This document shows, piece by piece, positions 8,330-10,410 of a DNA stretch of 10,410 bases. Location: assembly GCA_001557035.1 (NCBI GenBank), contig LSKJ01000577.1:1-10410 (forward strand), in the 5' to 3' direction. Position 1 is the stretch's first letter; each line of letters begins with the position of its first letter. A model generated the notes under the pieces. That model was not told the origin of the DNA. It ran no database searches and saw nothing but the letters and a program-made list of their open reading frames with translations. The translations under genes and the position numbers were made by a program. The stretch is from Rhodospirillaceae bacterium CCH5-H10 (lineage in GTDB: Bacteria; Pseudomonadota; Alphaproteobacteria; Reyranellales; Reyranellaceae).

Positions 8330-9434
8330 TGTCGGTGCGTCCCCTCAAGCGAAACGGCATGAGCGATCAGTTCCCGACGGCTCTCCTCGACTCACTCTCC
8401 GAGGCGATCATCGTCGTCGAGGCGAACGGCCTGATCCACTACGCCAACCTGTCGGCCGAGCAGTTCTTCGGCGTCGGCCGGGCCCGCCTGGTCGGCCATC
8501 CGCTGAACGAGTTCATCCCCGACGACACGCCGCTGTTCTCGTTGCTGGAGCAGGTGCTGACGACCGGCGGCGCAGTGGCCGAGAACGGCGTCACCCTGGC
8601 GTCGCCGCGCATCGGCACGCGCTTCTGCGCGCTGCGTCTCTCGCCGATCGTCGACAGCGACGGGCTGGTCGCGGTGTCGCTTGTCGAGCAGACCATCGCC
8701 CGCAACATCGACCGCCAGATGTCCCATCGCAGCGCCGCCCGTTCGGTGAGCGCACTGGCCGCCATGCTGGCGCACGAGGTGAAGAACCCGCTGTCGGGCA
8801 TCCGCGGCGCCGCGCAGCTTCTCGAGCAGTCGGTGCCGGATTCGGAACGCGAGCTGACCGAGCTGATCTGCGAGGAGACCGACCGCATCGTGGCGCTGGT
8901 CGACCGCATGGAGGCTTTCGCCGACGGCCGCCCGATCGATCGCGGCCCCATCAACATCCACCAGGTGCTCAACCATGTCCGCCGCCTGTCGCAGAACGGC
9001 TTCGGCAAGGGCGTGCGCTTCGTCGAGACCTACGACCCGTCGCTGCCCGACGTGCACGGCGACCGCGACCAGCTCATCCAGGTGTTCCTCAACCTCGTGA
9101 AGAACGCCTGCGAAGCACCGGGCGATGCCGAGCGCGAAATCGAACTGTCGACCGCCTACAAGCACGGGCTGCGCCTGGCAGTGCCGGGCCAGCAGACCCG
9201 GGTGAACCTGCCGCTTGTGGTTTCCGTGCGCGACAACGGCCGCGGTGTCTCCGACGAGATCCGCAGCCACCTCTTCGACGCTTTCGTCACCAACAAGCCG
9301 ACCGGAACTGGCCTGGGTCTTGCTTTGGTCGCGAAGATCATCAACGACCACGGCGGCGCCATCGAGTTCGATAGCGAGCCCGGCCGTACATCATTCAGGG
9401 TCATGTTGCCGCTTCAGTTCCCGCAGGCCACGCC

Positions 9435-9438
<4 letters not shown>
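8329..9438 (+). CDS. ntrB: Nitrogen regulation sensor histidine kinase NtrB (NRII)
   Basis: NtrB is a soluble kinase/phosphatase that phosphorylates NtrC when nitrogen is limiting, normally under PII protein control. The 369 residues carry an N-terminal PAS-like sensor domain at about 15-125 ([22 protein letters not shown], residues 19-40, is its start), the H-box [20 protein letters not shown] at 147-166 with phospho-acceptor H149, the N-box around 248-263 ([11 protein letters not shown]259), the G1 box DNGRG at 302-306, and G2 GTGLGLAL at 326-333. No membrane segment is seen. ATG 8329 overlaps the dusB stop (TGATG) and has an AGGCGG ribosome binding site at 8319-8324, so I prefer it to the in-frame ATG 8359, which lacks one. 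Its own stop overlaps the ntrC start as ATGA. Both overlaps suggest coupled translation of the operon. Confidence 0.95.

Positions 9439-10410
<972 letters not shown>

Overview
The window reads as an ordinary, densely packed core-genome segment of a GC-rich alphaproteobacterium. The evidence is the gene set and order: an E1-beta subunit carrying its own lipoyl domain, E2, E3, lipA and a COQ10/RatA-family gene, facing a fused ispDF plus a stand-alone CinA-C amidase gene, followed by the divergent dusB(nifR3)-ntrB-ntrC cluster. G or C dominates third codon positions. A Rhodospirillales-like or related lineage is plausible, but I cannot fix the order or genus from sequence alone.

Layout. Positions 2-5453 (+ strand) hold pdhB (5' end missing), pdhC, lpdA, lipA and ratA, with gaps of only 6 to 15 bases, so they are probably one transcript. 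pdhB, pdhC and lpdA are three catalytic parts of pyruvate dehydrogenase. LipA makes the lipoyl cofactor that both PdhB and PdhC carry. The RatA/COQ10 protein points to ubiquinone handling. Positions 5541-7199 (- strand) hold ispDF and then pncC, which converge on ratA. An 88-bp palindromic dispersed-type repeat fills that convergent gap and supplies the last three codons and the stop of ratA. Positions 7200-7321 are a divergent intergenic region with a 15-bp perfect palindrome close to dusB and a possible extended -10 element for ispDF. Positions 7322-10410 (+ strand) hold dusB, ntrB and ntrC (3' end missing), with start/stop overlaps that suggest translational coupling. NtrB/NtrC form the nitrogen-status two-component system.

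The genes are all of known families and look intact; I found no prophage, CRISPR array, insertion sequence, tRNA or rRNA. I do not see a clearly new system. The items most worth a second look are the palindromic repeat at the ratA/pncC junction, the near-identical lipoyl-domain DNA shared by pdhB and pdhC, and the palindrome in the ispDF-dusB intergenic region.
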